This document shows, piece by piece, positions 13,701 through 21,055 of a DNA stretch of 64,000 bases; position 1 is the first letter of the stretch; the number at the start of each line of letters is the position of its first letter. Below the pieces are notes generated by a model that saw nothing but the letters and a program-made list of their open reading frames with translations, did not search any database and had not been told where the DNA came from. A program made the translations under genes and the position numbers. Origin of the DNA: Streptomyces sp. NBC_01210 (GTDB lineage Bacteria; Actinomycetota; Actinomycetes; Streptomycetales; Streptomycetaceae); NCBI RefSeq assembly GCF_036010325.1, contig NZ_CP108549.1, forward strand, positions 620,001-684,000. Reading direction: 5' to 3'.

Positions 13701-13987
13701 GCAACCAGGCGGCGACGGCGAAGGTGACGTACACCGACGGCAGTTCGGGCACAGCCGATCTGTCCTTCACCGACTGGACGGTCGGCGGCGGGGGCGGCAC
13801 GGTCCAGTACGGTAACGAGACCATCGCCAGGACCCCGTACCGCAATGTCAGCGGCGGCGACAAGGACGTGGTGGACGCCTACATCTTTGCCACCAAGCCC
13901 TTCCACGCGCCCTCCGGCAAGACCATCAGGAGCGTGACACTGCCGGACAACCAGAACATCCATGTGTTCACGGTGGCGCTGGGCTGA
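10703..13987 (+). CDS. Secreted GH92 family alpha-mannosidase
   Basis: The 1,094-residue product starts at ATG 10703 with a Sec signal peptide (MPLKLPAAFAAVALTVGLTV, probable cleavage after AAPAAA). The GH92 N-domain opens with YVNPLIGSRNGGNTFPGA. The catalytic (alpha/alpha)6 domain carries NGDPSPAALAGIHAFGG, EPSINVPYLYAYAGQP and, near residue 692, GNDDLGAMSSWYVFSAMGMY. These are signature GH92 motifs for calcium-dependent exo-mannosidases that trim mannose from N-glycans or yeast mannan. An Ig-like NEW3-type domain (about 815-905) and a C-terminal beta-rich module (about 905-1094, YDGGGWSYSRQAL) follow. The module probably binds sugar. Likely induced by mannosides through the upstream LacI-type palindrome. 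Exact linkage specificity cannot be read from sequence. Confidence 0.93.
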   Translation: MPLKLPAAFAAVALTVGLTVPALAAPAAADTASPLVSDPTAYVNPLIGSRNGGNTFPGAVLPQGMLSWSPENTRGNANRTAAPGGYQYDATRIRGFSLTHMSGTGCAGGSGDIPFFPYAGEVTSSPAADTKDAVYASDFSHADETAEPGHYKVALKSGVTADLTATTRTGSGRFTFPEDKAASLLIRSANSEVGSTDARIDIDPQRRTVSGSVTSGNFCGYLDPEGRRSYYTVHFTATFDRAFTSHGTWKDGELKPGVTTADGGTGGFGTDGRPVAGKSSGGYVQFAPGKDPVGVKVAISYVDQKGAEANLAAENPPVRSFDDVRRAAHDAWRRELSAIRVGGGADTDRTTFYTALYHALLHPNVVNDFDGRYAGSDGKVHTVGGRQKAQYGTFSGWDVYRSQLQLLTLIKPHTGSDIAQSLYNLARQNGGLWDRWIHNTGGTHVMNGDPSPAALAGIHAFGGDGFDLGGALDSLVKAATVPTEKDLSPAGKPILSVGQRPSLDKYLASHYMPSVSNAWGGAAETLEISGADFALSQLATAAGRKKTARTFAERAQWWQNNFNAAADPTGGYIANRKSDGSWVTGFTPATGNGFVEGTAAQYTWMVPHNAAGLFAAMGGKEQAVKRLDSFFHNSDGSWAFTGSGGDKSEMDNEPSINVPYLYAYAGQPYKTQETVRAAMRKLWSTAPEGIPGNDDLGAMSSWYVFSAMGMYPQVPSRAELVLSSPLFPRIQIERGHRDITVRAPGAAADAPYVQSLKLNGATSDRPWLPASLVARGGSLDYTLGKEPNRSWGSAADSAPPSFRTGEQPYQIGVGPTTGTIAPGGSLTVKVAAVQVSSGEGPDVDFKVTAPAGLTASPPSGTVGPEGTAEIKLTAGERTAEGFYDAEVAVTSDGGLAVRQPVTLTVAKPGSLLAAYNNAGASDDAGEHDEADYDGGGWSYSRQALTGAGLAPGAKGTTQGLEFTWPASPVARPDNASATGQTIDLAGTPAALSFVGSAVNGNQAATAKVTYTDGSSGTADLSFTDWTVGGGGGTVQYGNETIARTPYRNVSGGDKDVVDAYIFATKPFHAPSGKTIRSVTLPDNQNIHVFTVALG

Positions 13988-14055
13988 CATGCCTGACAGG
14001 GCTGCCCGCCCGCCGTTGTCCACCGGGCGTGGTGCCCGGCCGCGCAACCACACAG

Positions 14056-14089
14056 CAGTCGCCCCGCCCCTTCTCGGGCGGGGCGACTG
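14056..14089. terminator. Bidirectional terminator between convergent genes
   Basis: A perfect 14-bp stem (14056-14069 with 14076-14089, loop of 6) sits between the stops of the GH92 gene and the convergent SpoIIE gene, 27 bases from the latter. It is well placed to end transcription from both sides. Confidence 0.8.
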
Positions 14090-14116
14090 TACGGTGCAAC
14101 AGCCCCGCCCGGCCCC

Positions 14117-16540
14117 TCATCCCTCCGAAGGAAACGTCTGTTCCGTCCAGATGGTCTTCCCGGACTCGGTGTAACGCGTGCCCCATCGGTGAACAAGCTG
14201 CGCGACGATGAACAGCCCCCGCCCGCCCTCGTCGTCCTCCGCACTGTGGCGCAGGTGTGGCGAGGTGTGGCCGGTGTCCGCGACCTCGCATACGAGCGTG
14301 CGATCACGGATGAGACGCAGACGCAACGGGCCCTCCGCATGCCGGATCGCATTGGTGACCAGCTCGCTGACGACGAGCTCGGTCGAGAACGACAGCTCTT
14401 CCAGGCCCCATTCGTGAAGTTGTCCGGTGGCCAGCTCCCGGGCATGGCCCACTGCGACCGGTTCGGCGGGCAGCTCCCATTCGGCCACCTGCCCGGCGTC
14501 GAGTTCACGGGTACGGACGATCAGCAGTGCCGCGTCGTCTTCTGTCGTACCGTCCGGCAGGAGTCCCGACATTACGCGGTCGCACAGTTCATCCAGTGTC
14601 CCGCCGAGGTCGCCGAGCACCCGTCCCAGGTTGTCGAGCCCCTGATCGACGTCGCGGTCGCGGGTTTCGACCAGGCCGTCGGTGAAGAGGGCCAACAGGC
14701 TGCCCACCGGCAGCTCGATCTCCATGGACTCGAACGGCAGGCCGCCGAGCCCCAGCGGCGGCCCGGCCGGCAGATCCGGGAAGGACACGCGGCCGTCGGG
14801 GTCCACCACCACCGGCGGCAGGTGCCCCGCCCGGGCCATGCTGCAGCGCCGCGAGACCGGATCGTAGACCACGTAGAGACAGGTCGCCCCGGTGGCGTCG
14901 TCCTCATGAGTGGCGGGCGTGCCGAGTGCTTCCGACTGTTCCTCCGCCGCCGTGCCCACCAGATTGTCGAGTCTCATGAGCAGTTCGTCCGGGGCCAGGT
15001 CCAGCTGTGCGAGCGCGCGTACGGTGGTGCGCAGCCGTCCCATGGTGGCCGCGGCCTGCAGGCCGTGGCCGACCACATCCCCGACGACGAGTCCCACCCG
15101 GGTTCCGGAAAGCGCGATGACGTCGAACCAGTCGCCGCCGACCCCTGTCAGGTTGTCCGTAGGCAGATAGCGATGCGCCAGGTCGACCGCCGACGGCTTC
15201 GGCAGATGTTGCGGCAGAAGGTGGCGCTGCAGGGCGAGTGAGGCCGTGCGTTCACGGGTGAAGCGCCGGGCGTTGTCGATGCACACCGCCGTACGGGCCG
15301 CCAGCTCGTCGGCGAGTGCGACCTCGCCGCTCTCGAACGTGGCCAACGGGGCACTGCGGAGGAAAGTGATGAGTCCCAGCGTGTCGCCCCCTGCCCGCAA
15401 CGGCACAACCAAGGTGTCGTCCACCAGCGTGAGCCCGCCGGAGGAGAGGGCGCGGTACTGCGGCGAACCAGGCGGGTAGGCGACAGGCGAAGACTGACGC
15501 GGCTCCTCCGGATCGCCCCGATCGCCGGAACCGCCCGGCCCGCTCGTCGCCGGGGCGGAGCGGGAGGCGGCCCGTACGAGAGCAGGTGCCTCCCGGCTGC
15601 CGGCGGCCGGCACCTCGCCCTCCAGTACCTCCCTCACCAGGTCGACCGTGACGCTGTCGGCGAACTCCGGGACCGCCACCTCGGTGATCTCCTCGGCAGT
15701 GACGATCACATCGAGGGCCGTGCCGACTGCGCGGCCGGCCTCGACAAGCAGGGCCAGCCGCCGCTGGGCCTCGTAGCGGTCGGTGATGTCGAACGCGTCC
15801 TCGCACAATCCGAATACATGCCCGTCGGCGTCCTGCAACCGGTAGTAGGAGCATGACCAGAGGTGTTCCTTTCCGGGGTCGCTGGGCGGCTCACCGCGGA
15901 AGTGCAGGTCGACGATCGGCTCGCCGGTGTCGAGTACGTGGTGCATGACGGCGTCGAGAGTGTCCGGGTACCCCTTGGTCACAAACCTGCCCTCGGAGTA
16001 CATCTCATCGGCCCGCAGGCCGCGGAACTCGGCGAACGGCAGCCCGATCTCCCGTTCGTATGCGGCGTTGCACCACGTCAGGCGCAGATCGGTGTCATAG
16101 ATGCCCAGCCCGACGGGCGACTGGGTGGCCAGGCCGTGCAGCAGGGCCAGCCGGGATTCCCACAGCCGTAGCTGCTCCAGTTCGGCCGCGACGAGCACAC
16201 GAGCCGCCGCACCGGCGCCGGGCAGGGGACAGACCAAGGTTGCCACCAGCAGACTGCGGCCGTCCCGGTGCCTTGCGACGCGGACCTCACTCCCGCTCAG
16301 CGGGGTGCCCGAGGCCAGGGCGGACTCCTGATCCGCAGTGCTGTCGGAGGCCTGCCGGGGCGAAAGGAACGTGTCCAGCGGCCGTCCGACGATCTCGTTC
16401 TGCGGGTATCCGAGGAGAACCTCGGCTGCGCGGCTCCATCCGATGACCGCGTCCTGGGCATCGAGTACCACCGTGGCAGCCCTCGCGACGTCGAGCGGGC
16501 CACGGAAATCGGCAGTTTTTGCCGCGCTCCACGCGCTCAT
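14117..16540 (-). CDS. SpoIIE-type sensor phosphatase (PAS-PAS-GAF-PP2C-HATPase)
   Basis: From ATG 16540 the protein has 807 residues. A PAS domain (about 15-125: VVLDAQDAVIGWSRAAEVLLG) is followed by a second PAS (about 145-265: GLGIYDTDLRLTWCNAAYE), a GAF region (about 275-430), a PP2C/SpoIIE phosphatase (about 440-660: GGDWFDVIALS, GDVVGHGLQAA) and a HATPase domain (about 680-807: SELVTNAIRHAEG, GGRGLFIV). It should sense an internal signal and act on anti-sigma antagonists. The start is uncertain: the chosen ATG fits the first PAS domain but has only a weak ribosome binding site, and the frame is open for another 138 bases. It shares architecture with the gene at 5534 but differs in its sensor domains, so it is not a recent duplicate. 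Confidence 0.9.
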   Translation of the reverse strand: MSAWSAAKTADFRGPLDVARAATVVLDAQDAVIGWSRAAEVLLGYPQNEIVGRPLDTFLSPRQASDSTADQESALASGTPLSGSEVRVARHRDGRSLLVATLVCPLPGAGAAARVLVAAELEQLRLWESRLALLHGLATQSPVGLGIYDTDLRLTWCNAAYEREIGLPFAEFRGLRADEMYSEGRFVTKGYPDTLDAVMHHVLDTGEPIVDLHFRGEPPSDPGKEHLWSCSYYRLQDADGHVFGLCEDAFDITDRYEAQRRLALLVEAGRAVGTALDVIVTAEEITEVAVPEFADSVTVDLVREVLEGEVPAAGSREAPALVRAASRSAPATSGPGGSGDRGDPEEPRQSSPVAYPPGSPQYRALSSGGLTLVDDTLVVPLRAGGDTLGLITFLRSAPLATFESGEVALADELAARTAVCIDNARRFTRERTASLALQRHLLPQHLPKPSAVDLAHRYLPTDNLTGVGGDWFDVIALSGTRVGLVVGDVVGHGLQAAATMGRLRTTVRALAQLDLAPDELLMRLDNLVGTAAEEQSEALGTPATHEDDATGATCLYVVYDPVSRRCSMARAGHLPPVVVDPDGRVSFPDLPAGPPLGLGGLPFESMEIELPVGSLLALFTDGLVETRDRDVDQGLDNLGRVLGDLGGTLDELCDRVMSGLLPDGTTEDDAALLIVRTRELDAGQVAEWELPAEPVAVGHARELATGQLHEWGLEELSFSTELVVSELVTNAIRHAEGPLRLRLIRDRTLVCEVADTGHTSPHLRHSAEDDEGGRGLFIVAQLVHRWGTRYTESGKTIWTEQTFPSEG

Positions 16541-16740
16541 GGCGCCACACCAGCCCGGTTCATTGCCTCCAGAATCCGCCCTGACCGGCACCGGCACAAG
16601 CGCAGTGGGCCCGGCGGAGGGGCATCTCCAGGCATCCGTCCCGCCCCTTGCTGCGGGATGCAGGCCGGCGGTGGGCAACCGTCAGGGCACACGACGCTCG
16701 CAGAAGCGACCCGAAGCAGCTGCACGACGGGGGCGGCCCG

Positions 16741-18576
16741 TCACCCCTCCAGGTGGCCCTCGGCGACCGCCAGCGCCGCGGCCATGATGCTCAGCTGCGG
16801 ATTGACCTCGGGGCAGCCCGGCAGCACCGCGCCGTCCGCGATCAGCACTCCGTGCACGCCGCGCAGCCGCCCGGCGGGGTCGGCCGGGAAGCGCTGCGCG
16901 TCGGCGCCTGCGGACACCGTGCCCGTGGGGTGGTACGCGGAGAGGTGCAGCCGGCGCGGGCCCACGTGTGCGAGGGTCTCGTCCAGTTCGGACAGGGTGC
17001 GGACGCGGGGCGCGGTGGGGATGCCGGTGAGGACCTCCTCCGCGCCCGCCGCGAAGAGGAGTTGCCCCATGGCGCGTACGGCACGCATCAAACGGTCCCC
17101 GTCGCGCCGGTCCAGGTCGTAGCGGAGCAGTGTTCGCTCCCGGCCCAGTACGCGCCCGGACGGACGGTCGGCGATCATCGCTCCGAGCGTGGCGAGCCGG
17201 TCGGCGCTCTCCAGTTCGCGCCGCAACTCGCTGCCCAGCCCCGGCAGTACGAAGGAGCCCATGCCCGGCGGGGTCGCGGTGGCCTCGATCAGTACACCGT
17301 CGCCGTGCAGCTCCTCCACACCGACGCTCTGCAGCACTCCCTCCCAGGCGGTGACCGGCTCGGCGAAGCGGCCGGCGACGCTGGTCGCCGGGTGGACGCT
17401 GAGGTTGCGGCCGAGCCTCGGATGCCGGCCGAGGCCCGAGCGGCGCAGCAGGGGCGGGGACTGCAGGGCACCTGCGGCGACGACGATCAGCGGGGCAAGG
17501 ATCTCGAATTCGCCGCCGTTCTCCCGTCGTACGAGGACGCCCGCCGCGCGCGGGCCGCCAGGACGGCCGGCGTCGACCAGGACGCGCCGGGCCTGCGCGC
17601 CGGTGACGATGCGGGCTCCTGCGGCGCAGGCATCGGGCAGGACCGACAGCTGCACGCTCTGTTTGGCGCCGGTCGGGCAGCCCACCACGCACTGGCAGGA
17701 TCCCTTGCAGCCGGTCGCGTTGCGACGCAGGGGCGCGGCCCGCCAGCCGAGGCGTTCGGCCCCGGCGAGCGCGAGCCGGCCGTTGTTGCCGAGTACGTCC
17801 AGCGGCTGGGTGGCCACCCGCAGCGTGCGTTCGACCTCGTCGAGGTACGGGCCGAAGCGCTCGGCGAGCGAGAACCCGAAGTCGCCCGTCCAGCGCGCCA
17901 GGACATGGTCCGGAGTGCGGTAGCAGGTCCCGGAGTTGACGACCGTCGTACCGCCGACCGCCCGGCCCACAGGAAGCAGCAGCGGTGGACTGCCCACGGC
18001 GACAGTGGCCCCGCCGTCCCGGTAGAGCTCGGCGAATCGGTCGAGCGGGGTGCGCCGCCCGAAGGACGCCGTGGAGTGGTGCTGCCCTTCTTCGAGTACG
18101 ACGACGCGGAGACCCGCCCGGGCCAGGGTCCGTGCGGCCATGGCGCCGCCCGCGCCGGAGCCGATGACCACGGCGTCGGCGGTGGAGCGCGCCGGCCAGT
18201 CGAGGGACGGCGTGCAGTCGAGCGGTGGATCCTCGCGCGCCGACGCAGGTGCGCGAGGGCCGTGTTCGAGCATGCGCTCGGTTCCGGCAGCAAGCAGGAC
18301 CGGCACCTTGAGTACGTCGAGGAGGGGCAGGAGTGCGGGGCGCGCACCGAGGGCGCCGAGCACCGTCTCTCGCTCCGCGGCGGTGAGAGCGGCGAGCCTG
18401 CGTCCGGTCCGTACCACGGCATACGCGTCGACGGCGCCCGCCGCCGCCCGTACCCCGGCACGGGCCGGCGAGGGCATCGAGCCGATGACGGCTTCCAGCC
18501 TGCCGGGGACCCGGGCGGGCCAGTCCTCGGTGCCGTCGTCGGCGATGAGCGCGGCCACGAGACCGTCGAGCCTCAT
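16741..18576 (-). CDS. GMC family FAD-dependent oxidoreductase
   Basis: This 611-residue protein has an N-terminal helical extension of about 130 residues, then the FAD dinucleotide-binding motif VIGSGAGGAMAART (about 137-150). Further GMC landmarks are GRAVGGTTVVNSGTCYR, the CQCVVGCPTGAKQS cysteine cluster, and the catalytic His-Asn pair in YHPTGTVS and VNPQLSIMAAA. GMC enzymes with this cysteine pattern oxidise alcohols such as sterols or long-chain alcohols. No signal peptide is seen, so it is probably cytoplasmic or membrane-associated. The ATG at 18576 overlaps the stop of the upstream unknown gene by four bases (ATGA), so translation is coupled. It is the last gene of a three-gene operon under the GntR operator at 20680. 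Substrate unknown. Confidence 0.9.
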   Translation of the reverse strand: MRLDGLVAALIADDGTEDWPARVPGRLEAVIGSMPSPARAGVRAAAGAVDAYAVVRTGRRLAALTAAERETVLGALGARPALLPLLDVLKVPVLLAAGTERMLEHGPRAPASAREDPPLDCTPSLDWPARSTADAVVIGSGAGGAMAARTLARAGLRVVVLEEGQHHSTASFGRRTPLDRFAELYRDGGATVAVGSPPLLLPVGRAVGGTTVVNSGTCYRTPDHVLARWTGDFGFSLAERFGPYLDEVERTLRVATQPLDVLGNNGRLALAGAERLGWRAAPLRRNATGCKGSCQCVVGCPTGAKQSVQLSVLPDACAAGARIVTGAQARRVLVDAGRPGGPRAAGVLVRRENGGEFEILAPLIVVAAGALQSPPLLRRSGLGRHPRLGRNLSVHPATSVAGRFAEPVTAWEGVLQSVGVEELHGDGVLIEATATPPGMGSFVLPGLGSELRRELESADRLATLGAMIADRPSGRVLGRERTLLRYDLDRRDGDRLMRAVRAMGQLLFAAGAEEVLTGIPTAPRVRTLSELDETLAHVGPRRLHLSAYHPTGTVSAGADAQRFPADPAGRLRGVHGVLIADGAVLPGCPEVNPQLSIMAAALAVAEGHLEG

Positions 18577-19979
18577 CGCGTGCCCACCTCCGCGTGCGCC
18601 GTGCCCGCCAAGGTCCACTCGGCCTCGGTGCGCCAGCCGCCCCACCAGCGCTGCAACAGGATGTGCGCGTCGGCGCTTTCACTGTTGCGGCAGATCGCGT
18701 GAGAGCCGTCGGGGTCGGTGTAGTCGAGCGCGAGCGTGCGGTCCTCGGGCTGAGTGACCTCGACGCGGATGCGGCGCAGGCCCGCGCGTCCGGCCACCGT
18801 CCAGGTGGGCAACCCGATGGCGGAGCGGAACCGCCCGAATCCGGCCCAGCCGACCGCCGTGCGCTCGGCCCGCCGCGGCCAGGTACGGCCACCCCTGCGC
18901 AGCCGCAGAAAGACCAGCGGTGGCAGCCTGCGCAGTCCGGGCCGCATGGAGACCGCGGCCACGATCTCCAGCACATCGCCCGCGCCGAGATCCGCGTGCA
19001 GCCAGGCCCAGCGGCGCGCGTTGCCGTGGCCGTAGATCCGGGCGGAGGCTCCGGGCGCGCCGACCGGGGTCAGGGTCGTGTTCTCGTACGAGAATGTCCC
19101 GCCGTACGAGGCCCGCGCGGCCGGCAGCATCTGTACGGCCGGCAGCAGAGGTCGGCGCCAGGACCAGCGAGGGAAGGTGAACAGCGGTGTTCCATCGGCG
19201 TGTTCGGCCAGATCCCAGCGCAATGCGCCCGCCGAGCCGGAGAGCCGTCCGGGCCCGGCAGACACGCCGTCCGCGGTGAACCCGTCCCCGGTCCCGGTCC
19301 ATTTCGCGGGGCCGAAGCGGGCGTGCCGTACCGGACCGTCCTTGGGGAACACCGCGGCCCAGCCGTGGGCGAACGCCTCGGATCCGTCCGCGGGCGCGGT
19401 GAGCTCATGGTGCAGCCACAGCCCGGTGCCGGTCGCCGGGTCGGTCAAGGTCGTGTACCAGACTTCGGTGCGACCCGGCTCGCCGTTCCAGCGCGGCGCC
19501 AGGTGCGCACCCGCGTCCTCCTGCCGCGGGAAACGGAAGCTCGCGAGGAAGGGCACGAGCCCCGTCGTCACGGGGAAGCGAAGCGTGCCTTCGCCGGCCT
19601 GTTCTCCCTCCTCGTACAGCGTGAACGGCAGCACGGTCATCGACCTCAGCGGCCTGCGCGGCGTCACGGACTTCCAGCCGTCGAAGGTGAGTCGGCGATC
19701 GCCGGCCGTGAAGAAGATCCGGTAGCGGATGCGCCGTCCGGCCAGCGGTGATATCTCCAACTCGCCCTCGGCACAAGGGTCGTCGGCCCATCCGGCGATG
19801 CGTATCCGACCGGTGATCCGCGCCTCGGTCGTGCCACGGGGGCGCAGCACGCGATCCGCCGCGGCGCTCAGTTCGAGTCGGACGGCGCGGGCCCGCTCCT
19901 CCCCCTCGAGCCTGACCGTGCCGAGCATGGTCTCCCGGAACGCGGTGCCCCTGGTTCCGCTGCGCGTACGTGTACTCAT
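18573..19979 (-). CDS. Uncharacterised protein coupled to GMC oxidoreductase
   Basis: This 468-residue protein has no signal peptide or membrane segment. Its N-terminal 135 residues (FRETMLGTVRL, CAEGELEISPL, RRIRYRIFFTAGDRRLTFDG, LPFTLYEEGEQ) resemble, from memory, a lipocalin-like domain that sits next to the catalytic domain in very large cholesterol-oxidase-like GMC proteins. That resemblance is unverified. The remaining 330 residues are beta-rich, with paired WLHHELT, WLHADLGAGDVLEIVAAV and TQPEDRTLALDYTDPDG stretches, and may form a lipid- or terpenoid-binding barrel. It overlaps gntR upstream (ATGA) and the GMC gene downstream (ATGA), so all three are made together. It may be a substrate-binding or accessory protein for the oxidase. 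Confidence 0.8.
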   Translation of the reverse strand: MSTRTRSGTRGTAFRETMLGTVRLEGEERARAVRLELSAAADRVLRPRGTTEARITGRIRIAGWADDPCAEGELEISPLAGRRIRYRIFFTAGDRRLTFDGWKSVTPRRPLRSMTVLPFTLYEEGEQAGEGTLRFPVTTGLVPFLASFRFPRQEDAGAHLAPRWNGEPGRTEVWYTTLTDPATGTGLWLHHELTAPADGSEAFAHGWAAVFPKDGPVRHARFGPAKWTGTGDGFTADGVSAGPGRLSGSAGALRWDLAEHADGTPLFTFPRWSWRRPLLPAVQMLPAARASYGGTFSYENTTLTPVGAPGASARIYGHGNARRWAWLHADLGAGDVLEIVAAVSMRPGLRRLPPLVFLRLRRGGRTWPRRAERTAVGWAGFGRFRSAIGLPTWTVAGRAGLRRIRVEVTQPEDRTLALDYTDPDGSHAICRNSESADAHILLQRWWGGWRTEAEWTLAGTAHAEVGTR

Positions 19980-20662
19980 ACGAGGCCCTCCAGCATGATC
20001 CGCTCCGTTGCTGTCAGATAGGTCTCCGCGGCTCGCCGCGCGGCGCTCTCGTCACCTGCCGCCACGGCTTCGACCACGGGTTCCAGCCTGGCGTGTGCGG
20101 CATCGGGGCTGGTGAAAGGGCCCACGAGGGCGGCCCGCACCGGCAGATAGGCGTTGAAGAGAGTGTTGGTCAGCAGCACGTACACGCGATTCCCGGTGGC
20201 GCGGGCCAGCGCCCGGTGCACCTCGACGTCGGCGAGCTGCACCGCGTCCCCGCCGTCGGCCATCCGCACCGCCGCCAGCAGGGCACGCAGCTCGGCCCGG
20301 TGCTCTTCGGTGGCGCGGACTGCTGCCCGCTCGGCGATCAACGCACCGATGCTGCGCCGCACTTCGAAGATCTCGCCTATCCAGTCGGGACTGTGCCGTA
20401 CCAGCATGGGCAGCAGATCGGCCCCGCCGAGCCGCGCATAGTCGCGTACCCGTGTGCCCACTCCGTGCCGCGTCTCCAGCAGTCCGGCCTGGACGAGCCG
20501 GCCGAAGGCGTGCTTGAGGGTGGTACGGGTGACGCCGTATCCGTCGGCGAGTTGGCGTTCCGGCGGCAGATAGCTTCCCGCCGGATGCCGCCCGGCGAGG
20601 ATGTCCTCGCGCAGCCGGGTCTCGAGGACATCGACGATGGTCTCGCGGGGCAGCGCCTCCAT
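19976..20662 (-). CDS. GntR family regulator (FadR-like, FCD domain)
   Basis: This 228-residue protein has an N-terminal winged helix-turn-helix (about 10-75: LREDILAGRHPAGSYLPPER, YGVTRTTLKHAFGRLVQAGL) and a C-terminal helical ligand domain of the FCD type (about 85-225: IFEVRRSIGALIAERAA, DVEVHRALARATGN). ATG 20662 is chosen over an upstream TTG because GGAGGGACGAC directly precedes it. The gene is the first of a three-gene operon and lies 18 bases from a 13-bp inverted repeat, so it almost certainly represses its own operon. The FCD group typically senses small acids or lipids, which fits an operon for oxidising an alcohol. Ligand unknown. Confidence 0.92.
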   Translation of the reverse strand: MEALPRETIVDVLETRLREDILAGRHPAGSYLPPERQLADGYGVTRTTLKHAFGRLVQAGLLETRHGVGTRVRDYARLGGADLLPMLVRHSPDWIGEIFEVRRSIGALIAERAAVRATEEHRAELRALLAAVRMADGGDAVQLADVEVHRALARATGNRVYVLLTNTLFNAYLPVRAALVGPFTSPDAAHARLEPVVEAVAAGDESAARRAAETYLTATERIMLEGLV

Positions 20663-20679
20663 GTCGTCCCTCCTTCGCA

Positions 20680-20710
20680 ATTCAGTGGCTCAGTGGATGA
20701 GCCACTGAAT
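20680..20710. promoter_or_regulatory. Probable GntR operator (13-bp perfect inverted repeat)
   Basis: ATTCAGTGGCTCA and its exact complement TGAGCCACTGAAT flank a 5-base spacer. The site is 18 bases upstream of the gntR start and would overlap the operon promoter or transcription start. It is one of the longest inverted repeats in the window. Specific binding by the GntR protein is inferred from position. Confidence 0.75.
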
Positions 20711-20748
20711 CAGCGTCGGCGGGCGAAGTCAATGAGTCGCTTCAGCTG

Positions 20749-21041
20749 TCATCCTTCCGAATACCCCGATTGAGGCTCCCACTTCAGCGCCGCCCGGCCC
20801 CAGCCCTGAGTCTCACTCGGGCTCTGGTCCGCCGGCATACGACGCAGGATGTCGCGGTCGAACGCGCGGTATCCGCCGCTGAACGACCCGTTGTCCCGGA
20901 CCTTCAGCAGGACCTCGGTGAACCTGCCGTTGACCGGGCCGTCGGAGGCCACCTGGTTGTCCTGGCAGGCGGAGACGAGCAGGCCGCTCGCGGGCCCCTC
21001 TCGGCGGCGAGTTCGCGCTGGAGCTGCTGGAAGAACTCCTA
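20749..21041 (-). pseudogene. Caspase-like peptidase (C14) remnant, frameshifted
   Basis: The minus strand encodes the end of a Streptomyces caspase-fold peptidase: GLLVSACQDNQVASDGP with the catalytic-cysteine region, then NGRFTEVLLKV, GGYRAFDRDILRRMPADQSP. The preceding block EFFQQLQRELAAERG is in another frame and follows a TAG stop at 21039-21041, so at least one frameshift and one stop interrupt the gene. The histidine half of the catalytic dyad is missing. It abuts the end of the FUSC gene and seems to be a leftover of a deleted gene. Confidence 0.75.
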
Positions 21042-21055
21042 GTCCCGTTTCGACC

